Positions 46,556 to 55,221 are shown, numbered from the stretch's first letter. The stretch is DNA of 64,000 nt from Anaerosolibacter carboniphilus (GCF_014205875.1 NZ_JACHEN010000005.1:124001-188000); one strand, 5' to 3'. Notes: generated by a model not told the origin, from the letters alone. A program made the numbers and translations.

Positions 46556-47878
46556 TTACATCACAAACTTTGCAATAAATAATATCGCTAAAATGTACAT
46601 TGGCAACGAAAGATCCTTCGTTCTGCCGGTTAAGACCTTAAGGAAGACATATGCTAAGATACCGAAAACAATTCCTTCTGCGATACTGTAAGTTAAAGGC
46701 ATCATGATAATCGTCAAAAATGCTGGGATAGCTTCTGTATAGTCATTCAGATTGATCTTCATAACTGGTGACATCATAAATAATCCTACAAGAATAAGAG
46801 CAGGTGCTGTTGCTGCACTGGGTACAATGGTCAATAATGGAGAGAAAAGCAGCGCGATGAGGAACAATATACCAGTTGTTAAAGAGGTTAATCCTGTGCG
46901 TCCGCCTTCTGCAACGCCAGCAGCACTCTCTACATAGGTCGTTACGGTGCTTGTTCCTATGAGGGAACCAAAGGTAGTTCCCAATGCATCTGCCAGGAGA
47001 GCCTTCTTTGCCCTTGGCAGTTTCCCGTTTTTGTCCAGCATATCCGCCTTGGATGAAACCCCAACCAGCGTACCAACTGTATCAAAGATATCTACAAATA
47101 AAAATGTAAACATAACCACAAACATATCTAGACTCAATAACTTACTAAAATCCAACTGAAATGCGATTGGAGATAAGGATGGTGGCGCACTGATCAAACC
47201 TGCCGGTGCTTGGGTAACACCTAACGGAATACCTATAATCGTTGTAGCAATAATACCGATTAATAAGGCGCCTTTCACATTCTTTGCTAACAGAATTCCC
47301 GTGATCACAATACCAATGAGCGCTAACAATGCAGCAGGGCTTGTTACATCGCCTAAGGTTACTTTCGTTGCCTCATTGGCTGCAACGATTCCTGCATTGG
47401 ATAATCCGATGAAAGCGATAAAGAGACCAATACCTACACTCACTGCATTTTTCAATGTCATCGGCATACAATCGATAATAGCTTCCCGGACATTGAAGAA
47501 TGAAAGCAAAATAAAAACAATCCCTTCAAGAAAAACTGCGGTTAATGCAAACTGCCATGAATATTTCATTCCGAGGACCACTGTAAATGCAAAAAATGCA
47601 TTTAATCCCATACCAGGTGCCAATGCAAAAGGATAGTTCGCATAAAATGCCATGATTAAAGTTGCAAAAGCGGATGCTAAACATGTAGCTGTAAATAAAG
47701 CGCCCTTATCCATACCTGTGGCACTTAAAATGTCAGGATTTACAATGATAATATAGGCCATCGTCATAAATGTTGTAATCCCGGCCATCACTTCTGTTTT
47801 TACATTTGTCTTGTGTTCATTGAGTTTAAAGGTTCTTTGTAGAAAACCCTGTGGCTCAGTTTTTGCATGTGTACTCAT
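46556..47878 (-). CDS. NCS2 purine permease (AzgA/PbuG type)
   Basis: A 440-residue membrane protein with about 12-14 hydrophobic helices. It is of the AzgA-like branch of NCS2 transporters (guanine/hypoxanthine or adenine): EVMAGITTFMTMAYIIIVNP, ALAPGMGLNAFFAF and LFVDIFDTVGTLVGV are diagnostic. It probably imports purine bases for the surrounding catabolic genes. It is preceded by about 200 bases with paired direct repeats, so it may be controlled separately from the shell genes upstream. Confidence 0.93.
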   Translation of the reverse strand: MSTHAKTEPQGFLQRTFKLNEHKTNVKTEVMAGITTFMTMAYIIIVNPDILSATGMDKGALFTATCLASAFATLIMAFYANYPFALAPGMGLNAFFAFTVVLGMKYSWQFALTAVFLEGIVFILLSFFNVREAIIDCMPMTLKNAVSVGIGLFIAFIGLSNAGIVAANEATKVTLGDVTSPAALLALIGIVITGILLAKNVKGALLIGIIATTIIGIPLGVTQAPAGLISAPPSLSPIAFQLDFSKLLSLDMFVVMFTFLFVDIFDTVGTLVGVSSKADMLDKNGKLPRAKKALLADALGTTFGSLIGTSTVTTYVESAAGVAEGGRTGLTSLTTGILFLIALLFSPLLTIVPSAATAPALILVGLFMMSPVMKINLNDYTEAIPAFLTIIMMPLTYSIAEGIVFGILAYVFLKVLTGRTKDLSLPMYILAILFIAKFVM

Positions 47879-47958
47879 TCCTTGACCCCCTTTAATATTT
47901 TAATTTTTTTGGAATGAACGCTGCCTCTGTTTCCCTCCTCTCTTTTCAATATTTGCCT

Positions 47959-48045
47959 ATGCTGTCTAGGGGAATTGAGAATAGGCCCTTCATATGCTGT
48001 CAGAGTAAATATCATTCACCAATGGATTCTACGATATATATCCAT
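47959..48045. promoter_or_regulatory. Leader region of the permease: direct repeat and hairpin
   Basis: TATGCTGTC occurs at 47959-47967 and 47993-48001, and ATGGAT...ATCCAT forms a hairpin at about 48021-48043. The purine riboswitch core was looked for and is absent. These could be an operator pair or part of an unknown RNA element. Confidence 0.35.
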
Positions 48046-48080
48046 CAGTAAATGCTAAACCCATTGCATAAAACCAACTA

Positions 48081-49895
48081 TTATTGCTTCACTGCCGGTA
48101 AAACAGTAAAATTATTCACATCAATCAATCCCTTGTCCGTAATCTTCCATTTGGGGCTCGTGGATAAAGCCAGGAAAGACAGATGCATGAAAGGTGCATG
48201 GACTTTTCCACCCAGTTCGCTTTTTACAGAATGCTCTAAGGCGGCTATTTTCTCACTTACCTCATGACCAGACAATTCATCGGTAATTAAGCCACCTACT
48301 GGGAGCCTCATGTCATTCATCACGCGACCATTCTTTGTAACGGCAATCCCTCCACCCATCTCAATGACATGATTCACAGCTGCAGTCATATCTTTTAAAT
48401 TCGTTCCAACCACGATGATATTATGGGTATCATGGGCTACGCTTTCTGCAAAGGCCCCTGTTTTCAGTCCAAAACCTTGTACAAAGGCCTTTCCAATATT
48501 TCCATTCCTGCCATACCTTTCTACACAAGCAATGTACAAAATATCTCGATGGATATCTGGCTGTACCAATCCTTTTTGTACGTTCAATTCAAACTCTAGG
48601 CATTCAGATAGATTTTGATCAGGGATCAGCTCGATACAGCGTATGGTAGCCTTTGTACCATCTGCTTCAATGGCTAAATCCTCTTCAGATATGGGCTTTC
48701 GTTTCACTGACTGTTTTACAGCATCTGGATAAGTATACTGAGGAATATCCAAAAGCAGTTTCCCTTGTATAGCCGCTAATCTTCCCTCCAAAAAGACACC
48801 TTCAACAGTCATATTGGTAAGATCATTAATGATGACAATATCGGCCAGCTTTGCTGGTGCCAAACAACCCCTATCCTCAAGGCCAAAATAAGTGGCAGGA
48901 TTGATGGTTACCATTTGTATGACTTCGATGGGGTCTACACCCTGGGCGATGGTCCTTCTTACAATTTCGTTCATATGTCCAAGCTTTTCCAAATCTTCTG
49001 CCACCATATCATCGGTGGCTAAGATACACCTTCTTGACTCCAATCCTTCTTCTGTGACAGCTCGGATGCATTCTGCCATATTCTTTTGGGTGGAGCCTTC
49101 CCGCATAAATACGTAAACGCCTTGCCGCAGTTTCTCAACGCACTCTTCTTTTGTGGTGGTTTCATGGCAAGAGCATTTTCCGCCCGTGGCAATGATGTGG
49201 GCGGCCAATTCATTGCCAAAGAGTTCTGGGGCATTGCCATCTACGATTTTCCCGATACTGCGGGCATAGATCGTGGATGCCACCAGATCCGTTATGATTT
49301 CCGGTGTATTTCTATATACATGTCTGGCATTGCTAAATCCTTGTAGTTCTCCAATTCCAATAACATTTGGGTAGTTTAGTATTTCTTCCATGTCCTTTGA
49401 TGTAATATCATATCCAGCTGTCTCCAAGCTTGGACAATCAGGCGTTAGGGCGGGTACCACCAAATGCACATGGTTAGGTACTACACTGGCTTCCTCCGCC
49501 ATAGCCTTCATTCCTATAGGCCCTAGGGCATTTCCGATTTCATGAGGATCTGCCACCAATGTAGTGGTACCTGAAGGAATGGAGAGTCTGGAGAACTCCG
49601 TAATGGTTAACATGCTGCTTTCAAAATGCATATGGGAGTCTATAAATCCTGGAGAGATGTACTTTCCAGCTACATCGATCACTGTTGTATCACTGCCGAT
49701 CAAATCCGATGCATCTCCCACCATCAAAATGTATTTTCCCTTTATGGCCACATCTCCCATATAGGACTCTCTCGTTAAAACATTGATCACATTGCCCCCT
49801 CGCAATACGATATCCGCAAATATCTTATCCCCCATCAATACATCAATAAGCTCTCTATATTCAATGGCTTTTTTTATTCCCAAAGCACTAAACAT
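48081..49895 (-). CDS. Adenine deaminase paralogue in the BMC operon (altered metal site)
   Basis: A 604-residue COG1001 amidohydrolase with an extra N-terminal helix (about 25 residues, MFSALGIKKAIEYRELIDVL) not in copy 1. It keeps FIDSHMHFESSM and TTLVADPHEIGNALG, but the metal-site motif DGHxP of adenine deaminases reads DGNAPELFG, with Asn221 replacing the ligand His, and the SDHEC-like segment reads CSCHETT. It starts 21 bases after the BMC-P gene, so it belongs to the shell operon. I propose that it acts on a related amino-heterocycle, with 4-aminoimidazole (giving 4-imidazolone) fitting the pathway; plain adenine deaminase remains possible. Confidence 0.85.
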   Translation of the reverse strand: MFSALGIKKAIEYRELIDVLMGDKIFADIVLRGGNVINVLTRESYMGDVAIKGKYILMVGDASDLIGSDTTVIDVAGKYISPGFIDSHMHFESSMLTITEFSRLSIPSGTTTLVADPHEIGNALGPIGMKAMAEEASVVPNHVHLVVPALTPDCPSLETAGYDITSKDMEEILNYPNVIGIGELQGFSNARHVYRNTPEIITDLVASTIYARSIGKIVDGNAPELFGNELAAHIIATGGKCSCHETTTKEECVEKLRQGVYVFMREGSTQKNMAECIRAVTEEGLESRRCILATDDMVAEDLEKLGHMNEIVRRTIAQGVDPIEVIQMVTINPATYFGLEDRGCLAPAKLADIVIINDLTNMTVEGVFLEGRLAAIQGKLLLDIPQYTYPDAVKQSVKRKPISEEDLAIEADGTKATIRCIELIPDQNLSECLEFELNVQKGLVQPDIHRDILYIACVERYGRNGNIGKAFVQGFGLKTGAFAESVAHDTHNIIVVGTNLKDMTAAVNHVIEMGGGIAVTKNGRVMNDMRLPVGGLITDELSGHEVSEKIAALEHSVKSELGGKVHAPFMHLSFLALSTSPKWKITDKGLIDVNNFTVLPAVKQ

Positions 49896-49916
49896 CTATC
49901 CCCCTCCTTATTTCAT

Positions 49917-50207
49917 CTATCTCCTTTTTTTCAGCAGCTCTTCGTAAACATCAATATTATCTATAATGCCAATGATGGCTGCATCAATGGGAGATTGGGG
50001 TTTGTCTGCAGCGTATCGCGCTGCCGTACCCTCAGTGAAGATAACTAGTTCTCCAATTCCAGCGCCTACCGTGTCCACAGCGATGACTGCATCCCCTTCA
50101 GGATTTCCCTCCAAATCTAATCCTTGGGTAATCATCAGCTTGTGGCCTGTTAATCGTTCATCTTTCCTCGTAGCTACAACTGTTCCAATAATTCTTCCAA
50201 TTTTCAT
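49917..50207 (-). CDS. BMC-P pentameric vertex protein (EutN/CcmL family)
   Basis: A 96-residue shell protein that caps the vertices of a bacterial microcompartment. It begins KIGRIIGTVVATRKDERLTGHKLMI, the EutN/CcmL start, and has AVDTVGAGIGELVIFTEGTAAR and AAIIGIIDNIDV, all family-typical. It is the only BMC-P gene seen and lies between the flavoprotein-like gene and the adenine deaminase paralogue. With three BMC-H genes it would suffice for a closed shell without a BMC-T protein. Confidence 0.96.
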   Translation of the reverse strand: MKIGRIIGTVVATRKDERLTGHKLMITQGLDLEGNPEGDAVIAVDTVGAGIGELVIFTEGTAARYAADKPQSPIDAAIIGIIDNIDVYEELLKKRR

Positions 50208-50254
50208 GGTCCTTCTCCTTCCCTACCAAAACAAACTATGCTGCTTCCTGGAAA

Positions 50255-51046
50255 CTAGGTTCGAATCAACTTGATCTTTTTCGCCTTAGCCGTATCCTTT
50301 GCCAGTGGCGTTACAATACTATCTTTCGAAATAGAAATACGATCTACTTTTCCCACTACATCCAAGACATCTTTTTCCGTAATGACCTGTTTCCCCTCAA
50401 ATTTAGGTATTTGATTTGGAGGTTCAGCGCCAGAAGACATCTCTGTAGAAGAATAAGCGATGATTTCCTTCATATAACCCTGGTCCCCTACCAATCGAAT
50501 ACCTAATTCTTTTAGGAATGCAATATTATCCTCTACAATTTTAACCAAGGCTGGGTTCATACTTTGTTTTCCATTTAGCAGCCTCATATTCTGGCCATCT
50601 GTCCATACAGGTTTTCCATCCCATAGGGCTTTCCATAGCAGTCTAGACTCTATGGAATCCTGGATGCCTTGCCTTAGCTTGGCTGCAACATTTTGGGTAG
50701 GTGTAGGCATCAAAAGCATATCCATCTCTTCCATCAGGTCCATCAGTTGATCCTGGTGCTCCTCTGTAATAATCTCCTGAGGATAGACTCCTTTCTGAAA
50801 AAGCGCTATGCCCACATTTCTTTCTATGTCTCTAGACAGGACAATCGTTAATTGATATCCGTATCTTTTGATCTTTTTTAGCTCAAGCAGGATCTGATCC
50901 AGGGGTTCATCATAACCTGTAAAAAGAACACAAACTTTCTTTTTTCGGAGAACAAACGGAGTATCCTGCCCATTTTTCTTACTTTCTTCTACATGTATGC
51001 GATTGGTTATATCCGTAAGTATCTCCTTCACAAGAGGACGGCTCAT
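50255..51046 (-). CDS. BMC-associated flavoprotein-like protein with encapsulation-type N-terminus
   Basis: A 263-residue protein. The N-terminus PLVKEILTDITNRI is a predicted short amphipathic helix, followed by a linker (HVEESKKNGQDT). It matches residues 4-17 of the 99-residue protein at 51851 (PLxKxIL-x2-I-x2-R[IL]). The body (about 35-195) resembles the flavoprotein-like proteins often found in BMC loci. The C-terminus ITEKDVLDVVG...SIVTPLAKDTAK resembles the tail motif of EutQ-like and other BMC proteins. The function is unknown; a flavin or prenyl-FMN link to UbiD is speculation. Confidence 0.8.
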   Translation of the reverse strand: MSRPLVKEILTDITNRIHVEESKKNGQDTPFVLRKKKVCVLFTGYDEPLDQILLELKKIKRYGYQLTIVLSRDIERNVGIALFQKGVYPQEIITEEHQDQLMDLMEEMDMLLMPTPTQNVAAKLRQGIQDSIESRLLWKALWDGKPVWTDGQNMRLLNGKQSMNPALVKIVEDNIAFLKELGIRLVGDQGYMKEIIAYSSTEMSSGAEPPNQIPKFEGKQVITEKDVLDVVGKVDRISISKDSIVTPLAKDTAKAKKIKLIRT

Positions 51047-51078
51047 GCTTTAAACACCCCTTTATATCGATACATATC

Positions 51079-51354
51079 CTATTCTGACTTTAGGATTACC
51101 CTCTCAACTTCCGTATGGGGCCTTGGGATCACGTGGACTGAATGAAGCTCTCCTACACTTCTGGCGGCTTCAGCCCCTGCATCAGTGGCGGCCTTTACTG
51201 CACCTACATCTCCTCTTACCATCACGGTTACCAAACCGAATCCAATTTTCTCATAACCTACCAATGTTACATTCGCTGCCTTCACCATGGCATCAGCTGC
51301 TTCTATAGCACCTACTAGACCTTTGGTTTCAATCATGCCTAATGCTTGACTCAT
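51079..51354 (-). CDS. BMC-H hexameric shell protein (1)
   Basis: A 91-residue single-BMC-domain protein close to PduA/EutM: starts [22 protein letters not shown], with [22 protein letters not shown] giving the pore loop KIGFG (usually KIGSG or similar) and [10 protein letters not shown] at the end. It tiles the facets as hexamers. It begins two bases after the preceding BMC-H stop. The Phe in the pore loop in place of Ser/Gly would narrow or greasy-line the pore, which may bear on the cargo. Confidence 0.97.
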   Translation of the reverse strand: MSQALGMIETKGLVGAIEAADAMVKAANVTLVGYEKIGFGLVTVMVRGDVGAVKAATDAGAEAARSVGELHSVHVIPRPHTEVERVILKSE

Positions 51355-51356
51355 AT

Positions 51357-51680
51357 TTATTCCTCCTTCTCATCCTTTTTCTTTAAATTCTGTTCAAATC
51401 TTTTTATCAATTCATCCACTTCCTCATGGGGCCGTGGGATGACTCTGGCAGCTAAAACCTTGCCCACACGCTCACCAGCCATGGCGCCTGCGCTCACTGC
51501 AGCCTGTACTGCAGCCACATCCCCCACAATTTGTACCGTTACACTGATTGACTTTCCAGCGCCGATTACCTTTTCATATCCTACCAGGGTTACATCGGCC
51601 GTCTTACAAGCCGCATCTAAGGCCGTAATAGCTGTGGAAAGGCCAATGGTTTCTATTAGTCCCAAAGCTGCACCTCTCAT
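51357..51680 (-). CDS. BMC-H hexameric shell protein (2), longer pore loop and charged tail
   Basis: A 107-residue BMC-domain protein ([22 protein letters not shown]...[13 protein letters not shown]). The segment after YEK reads [17 protein letters not shown], four residues longer than in BMC-H (1), so the pore-lining loop differs. The C-terminus carries about 15 extra, highly charged residues ([14 protein letters not shown]), facing cytoplasm or lumen. It is separated from the upstream 99-residue gene by 170 bases that contain a dispersed inverted repeat. Confidence 0.95.
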   Translation of the reverse strand: MRGAALGLIETIGLSTAITALDAACKTADVTLVGYEKVIGAGKSISVTVQIVGDVAAVQAAVSAGAMAGERVGKVLAARVIPRPHEEVDELIKRFEQNLKKKDEKEE

Positions 51681-51735
51681 TTTACACCTCCGCCCGTATC
51701 ACAAATGTAAGTACAACAAATTCCTAAAGTAATTC

Positions 51736-51812
51736 CCTGTCATCCTGAGCAATAGCGAAGGATCTGTATTTAATCTTTGAGATTCTTCGCTACGCTCAGA
51801 ATGACAACACGG
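51736..51812. repeat. Dispersed TCATCCTGAGC...GCTCAGAATGACA inverted repeat
   Basis: Second copy of the element at 31326-31432 (arms TGTCATCCTGAGCAATAGCG and CGCTACGCTCAGAATGACA). It lies inside the BMC operon between two genes, so it could act as a processing or attenuation hairpin. Confidence 0.75.
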
Positions 51813-51850
51813 AGCTTTGTTGCTTAAACAATTCAATCCCCTAATAATGA

Positions 51851-52150
51851 CTATTTCCTAGAAAGTTGGTTTCCAAATTCCTCTAAACTCACCATCACTT
51901 TATGTTGCTTATATGTTTCTGGTTGGATCATTTTTTTCTCCTTACCATGATGTTCAAGATATTCATTCCACTTCAATGGTTTTACCATTCCAACGTTTCC
52001 TTTTGATGCTTTGTTTTTTTGGATTACCTCTTTCAACAATTCTTCTTCTCTGTGGCTGAGTTTTCCACAATTCTCTGAAAGCCGCTCAGATCTAGGCTCC
52101 AGCCTTTCCGAAATATTGCCTAGGATTGATTTTGCCAATGGATTTGCCAT
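51851..52150 (-). CDS. Small unknown protein with encapsulation-type N-terminus
   Basis: A 99-residue protein that I do not recognise. Residues 4-17, PLAKSILGNISERL, form a likely amphipathic helix nearly matching the one on the 263-residue protein at 50255. The rest is hydrophilic, Lys/Glu-rich and probably helical or partly disordered, with no catalytic motif. It lies 17 bases after one BMC-H gene and upstream of another. A targeting helix on a small non-enzymatic protein suggests a scaffold, linker or cargo adaptor for the shell; this is inference. Confidence 0.75.
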   Translation of the reverse strand: MANPLAKSILGNISERLEPRSERLSENCGKLSHREEELLKEVIQKNKASKGNVGMVKPLKWNEYLEHHGKEKKMIQPETYKQHKVMVSLEEFGNQLSRK

Positions 52151-52167
52151 ATGAACACCCCATCATT

Positions 52168-52434
52168 CTATCCAAGGATCTTTTCCACTTCATCATGGGG
52201 TCTTGCAATCACGTTGGTGGAAATCACTTCTGCAAGATGACCTGCTGAAGCGATGGCACTGTCAACAGCTGCCTTCACCGCTGCCACTTCTCCCTCAATG
52301 ATGACGGAAACAATCCCCGAACCCACAAAGTTAAAATCTACAATTTTCACACTAGCAGACTTTACCATAGCATCTGCTGCCTGGATGGCTGCCAGCATAC
52401 TTCTAACTTCAAATATCCCTAAGGCTTGTTTCAT
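52168..52434 (-). CDS. BMC-H hexameric shell protein (3), first shell gene of the operon
   Basis: An 88-residue BMC-domain protein (KQALGIFEVRSMLAAIQAADAM, FNFVGSGIVSVIIEGEVAAVKAA, VIARPHDEVEKIL). The pore region is FVGSG. I prefer the ATG at 52434, with AAAGGTGG nine bases ahead; ATG 52440 is an alternative with three-base spacing. It follows ubiD by about 70 bases, so shell and decarboxylase genes are one unit. Confidence 0.95.
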   Translation of the reverse strand: MKQALGIFEVRSMLAAIQAADAMVKSASVKIVDFNFVGSGIVSVIIEGEVAAVKAAVDSAIASAGHLAEVISTNVIARPHDEVEKILG

Positions 52435-52509
52435 CCTCATTAACCACCTTTTTTATATGGTATAGAAATCTAAAGACTACTATAGTCTTTGGGTAGTCTA
52501 AATACTGTA

Positions 52510-53865
52510 TTACAAACTCAGATTTGGAAAATATCTATCGATGTCAACTTTCTCAAACTGTGGAATGATGGCCCGATGAAATCTAGCGCCCTCTTCACCT
52601 AGAGGCTTTGTGGCATCTATCCCCATTTTATCCGTTACCCCTTGTATATGGTGGGAAGGATCTAATCCAGATCCTAAAGCACCTGGAATGATTGTTACAT
52701 CCCGGGAGGCTTGCACCCTTGTGGCCAGGGCTAATTCCACTTCATCTTTGTCAAAGATATCCATATCATCATCTACGACCACCACATGCTTTACATCCTT
52801 GCTGCTGCTTAACGCTCCAATCACAGCACTTTTTCCATCACCCTCAAATTTTTTATGGATCGACACCACTGCATGGAATCTGCACCCCCCAGCGACAGTC
52901 ACGTTTACATCCTTTACATCCACCAGCCTCTTTATATCGCTGAACATCTCTACCTCACGGATCAACCCATTGGACAAATGCTCTTCTCGACATGGGAAAG
53001 CTGTTTGGAAGATAGGACTGTTTCGATGCATCACCGTCTTCACTTCTATGATGGGATGACTTCCCTTTGGCCCATAATAGCCCATCAGTTCTCCAAATGG
53101 TCCCTCAGGCTCCCTTTTGTTGGGAGGCATTATTCCCTCAAATACATACTCGGCATGGGCAGGCACTTCCAAATCTACACTGTGACATTTCACCAATCCC
53201 AATGGTTCACCTCGAAGGGCGCTATCTATTTCATATTTGTCGATTCCATAGGTTTCGCTGCTGACCTGGGAGGCCAATAGCAATGAATAATCATATCCAA
53301 GAACAATCGCTACCTCTAAAGGCTTATTTAGTTTTTCCAGTTCTTCAAACTGCCTGGTAAGCAATGGCGATGCAATCAAGGCACTCATCCTGTTACCACC
53401 GTTTATCTGAAACCGTCTTACAGAAATATATCTTTTCCCATTCTCTGGATCTTTTACGACCATCAACCCAGCTGTGATAAAACTTGAAGAATCCTTTTCA
53501 TGAAAAGTAGGAATTGGCAACATGCTCGGAAGATTGATATTTTTTGTGATAATATTTTCCATTACAGGGCCATTTTTCAGCAGCTTTGTGGGCTTTGGAT
53601 TGGCAATGGCGTTGGCAATCCTTCCGATTCTCTCTTCACGGGTCAAATCCAGCATTTCATAATAAATGCTTCTATTTCCGAATAGCCCTCCAACCACAGG
53701 TATTTTGCTGCCCTTCACCTTTTTAAACAGAATAGGCTTTTCATTTTTAAAATACTTCAGCACTGCACCCATTTCAAATTTAGGGTCCACAGCTGCATTG
53801 CATACCATCAAATGCCCTCGCTTCTCCAATTCCTCCAGGCTGGCCCTAAGCATCTGTTTCTCCAT
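52510..53865 (-). CDS. UbiD-family prenyl-FMN decarboxylase
   Basis: A 451-residue decarboxylase of the UbiD family, which uses prenylated FMN to remove CO2 from aromatic, heteroaromatic or acrylic acids. The signature REPEGPFGELMGYYG holds the two Glu residues of the active-site network; SVRRFQINGGNRMS and FPCREEHLSNGL are also family-typical. GAGGAGGTAGG precedes the ATG. Placed between UbiX and shell genes in a purine locus, its best fit is 4-amino-5-imidazolecarboxylate to 4-aminoimidazole; heteroaromatic acids are known UbiD substrates. This substrate is an inference. Confidence 0.92.
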   Translation of the reverse strand: MEKQMLRASLEELEKRGHLMVCNAAVDPKFEMGAVLKYFKNEKPILFKKVKGSKIPVVGGLFGNRSIYYEMLDLTREERIGRIANAIANPKPTKLLKNGPVMENIITKNINLPSMLPIPTFHEKDSSSFITAGLMVVKDPENGKRYISVRRFQINGGNRMSALIASPLLTRQFEELEKLNKPLEVAIVLGYDYSLLLASQVSSETYGIDKYEIDSALRGEPLGLVKCHSVDLEVPAHAEYVFEGIMPPNKREPEGPFGELMGYYGPKGSHPIIEVKTVMHRNSPIFQTAFPCREEHLSNGLIREVEMFSDIKRLVDVKDVNVTVAGGCRFHAVVSIHKKFEGDGKSAVIGALSSSKDVKHVVVVDDDMDIFDKDEVELALATRVQASRDVTIIPGALGSGLDPSHHIQGVTDKMGIDATKPLGEEGARFHRAIIPQFEKVDIDRYFPNLSL

Positions 53866-53885
53866 CTCCTACCTCCTCTCTACTC

Positions 53886-54443
53886 TTAATCTTCTCCCCA
53901 TCTTTTAGATAGACAATGTTCAATACCCATTTGATCCAATGTACGTCCAACCATGATATTTACTAAATCTCCAATCGTCTCAGGCTGGTGATAAAATCCA
54001 GGTGCAGCAGGCATAATCTTCACCCCAATCCTGGCGAGCTTTAGCATGTTTTCCAAATGGATCACGCTAAGGGGCGTTTCTCGAGGAAGAAGAAGCAATT
54101 TTCTACCCTCCTTAATCGTTACGTCTGCCGCCCTGGTTACCAGATTGTTAGAGATCCCATTGGCAATGGCACCTAAGGTATTCATGGAACAGGGTGCTAT
54201 AATCATTCCGTCAGCTCTGAAGGAACCGCTGGCAATTGGTGCTGCTAAATCATTATTGTCATGATGATAAGCTGCAAGGCTTTTCAATTCTTCCAGCTTC
54301 ATATCACACTCGTGCTCTACCACATACTGTCCCATTCTAGAAACTACCAGATGGGTCTCAATATTCAATTGCTCTAGTGCCTTTAGCAAGGCCACGCCAT
54401 AAATGGCGCAACTACCGCCAGTTATTCCTACAACCAGTCGCAT
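53886..54443 (-). CDS. ubiX: UbiX-type flavin prenyltransferase
   Basis: Makes prenyl-FMN from FMN and dimethylallyl phosphate for UbiD. The 185-residue protein has VVGITGGSCAIYGVALL (FMN loop), the conserved PCSMNTLGAIANGIS and LLLLPRETPLSVIHLENML, all diagnostic of UbiX. It lies 20 bases upstream of ubiD and 27 bases after the amidase gene. A dedicated UbiX beside its UbiD is the usual arrangement and shows that the decarboxylase is meant to be active. Confidence 0.95.
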   Translation of the reverse strand: MRLVVGITGGSCAIYGVALLKALEQLNIETHLVVSRMGQYVVEHECDMKLEELKSLAAYHHDNNDLAAPIASGSFRADGMIIAPCSMNTLGAIANGISNNLVTRAADVTIKEGRKLLLLPRETPLSVIHLENMLKLARIGVKIMPAAPGFYHQPETIGDLVNIMVGRTLDQMGIEHCLSKRWGED

Positions 54444-54470
54444 GATTTCAATCCCTCATTTCTTCAGTGA

Positions 54471-55073
54471 CTACTTCACCTTGTTTTCCTTATCTCCTCC
54501 GCCTACCCATGGGTCTTCGCCATTTTCCCAGGCTTGGATGTATTCATCAATCGTCATAACCTTTGTAAATATGCTAAGATCCACGAGTCCATGCTCATGC
54601 ATTTCCTTTGTTTTAGAGGCACAACCATCACTTAAGGTAATGACTTTATATGCATTGTATAGGGCATCGGCTGCAGTACTTCTTACACATACATTGGTCC
54701 AAACCCCTGTCACAACTACGGTATCCATATTCTCTTCTCTTAGATACAAATCCAAATCTGTGTGTGCAAATCCGCTATGTCTTCTTTTGGGGACGATATA
54801 TTCATCTCCTTGGGGATAGAGTTCAGGGATAATATCAGATCCCCAGGTTCCTTTTACTGCGTGGACAGGCCGTACTCGGAAGTCTGCATCATTTTTACGA
54901 TGGGCTTCTTGAATATGGACCAAGTGTATATCGTCATCCTTTCGATTTCTTACCCAATCAAAAAGTTTTTGTAAATTTGGTATGATCTCTTCTCCACCAG
55001 GGCATCGCAGCGTCGCCTTTTCCCCAACGAAATCATTTAGCATATCTATTACCAAAATGGCATGTCTTGGCAT
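54471..55073 (-). CDS. Isochorismatase-fold cysteine amidohydrolase (ureidoacrylate/carbamoylsarcosine-amidase-like)
   Basis: A 200-residue cysteine hydrolase with the Asp-Lys-Cys triad: LVIDMLNDF, YIVPKRRHSGF and TGVWTNVCVRSTAADA. Relatives include nicotinamidase, N-carbamoylsarcosine amidase and RutB, which cleaves a ureido group from ureidoacrylate. By that precedent it should hydrolyse the ureido group of 4-ureido-5-imidazolecarboxylate to give 4-amino-5-imidazolecarboxylate, CO2 and ammonia, step two of clostridial xanthine breakdown. The fold is clear; the substrate is inferred from the neighbouring allantoinase-like and UbiD genes. Confidence 0.9.
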   Translation of the reverse strand: MPRHAILVIDMLNDFVGEKATLRCPGGEEIIPNLQKLFDWVRNRKDDDIHLVHIQEAHRKNDADFRVRPVHAVKGTWGSDIIPELYPQGDEYIVPKRRHSGFAHTDLDLYLREENMDTVVVTGVWTNVCVRSTAADALYNAYKVITLSDGCASKTKEMHEHGLVDLSIFTKVMTIDEYIQAWENGEDPWVGGGDKENKVK

Positions 55074-55161
55074 TTATAACTCCTCCTTTTATTAGCTTGT
55101 TTATCCGAATCTTTGAATCTTCCATTTGTTGATTCAGTATTCAAATTTCTTACCTACCCTT

Positions 55162-55212
55162 GTTAGCGGTTAGCAGTTAGCGGTTTAAAATCTTTTCACA
55201 GCTAACTGCTAA
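55162..55212. repeat. GTTAGCGGTTAGCAGTTAGCGG inverted repeat
   Basis: Tandem TTAGC(G/A)G units answered by CAGCTAACTGCTAACC some 25 bases on, relating to the element at 22685-22792. It sits in the 148-base space between two pathway genes. Confidence 0.6.
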
Positions 55213-55221
55213 CCATATTTT

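Noticed and set aside
47879-48080. Purine riboswitch before the permease
   Set aside because: The conserved junction elements (TATA...GTTTCTACC...CCGTAAA...CTATG) could not be found on either strand.
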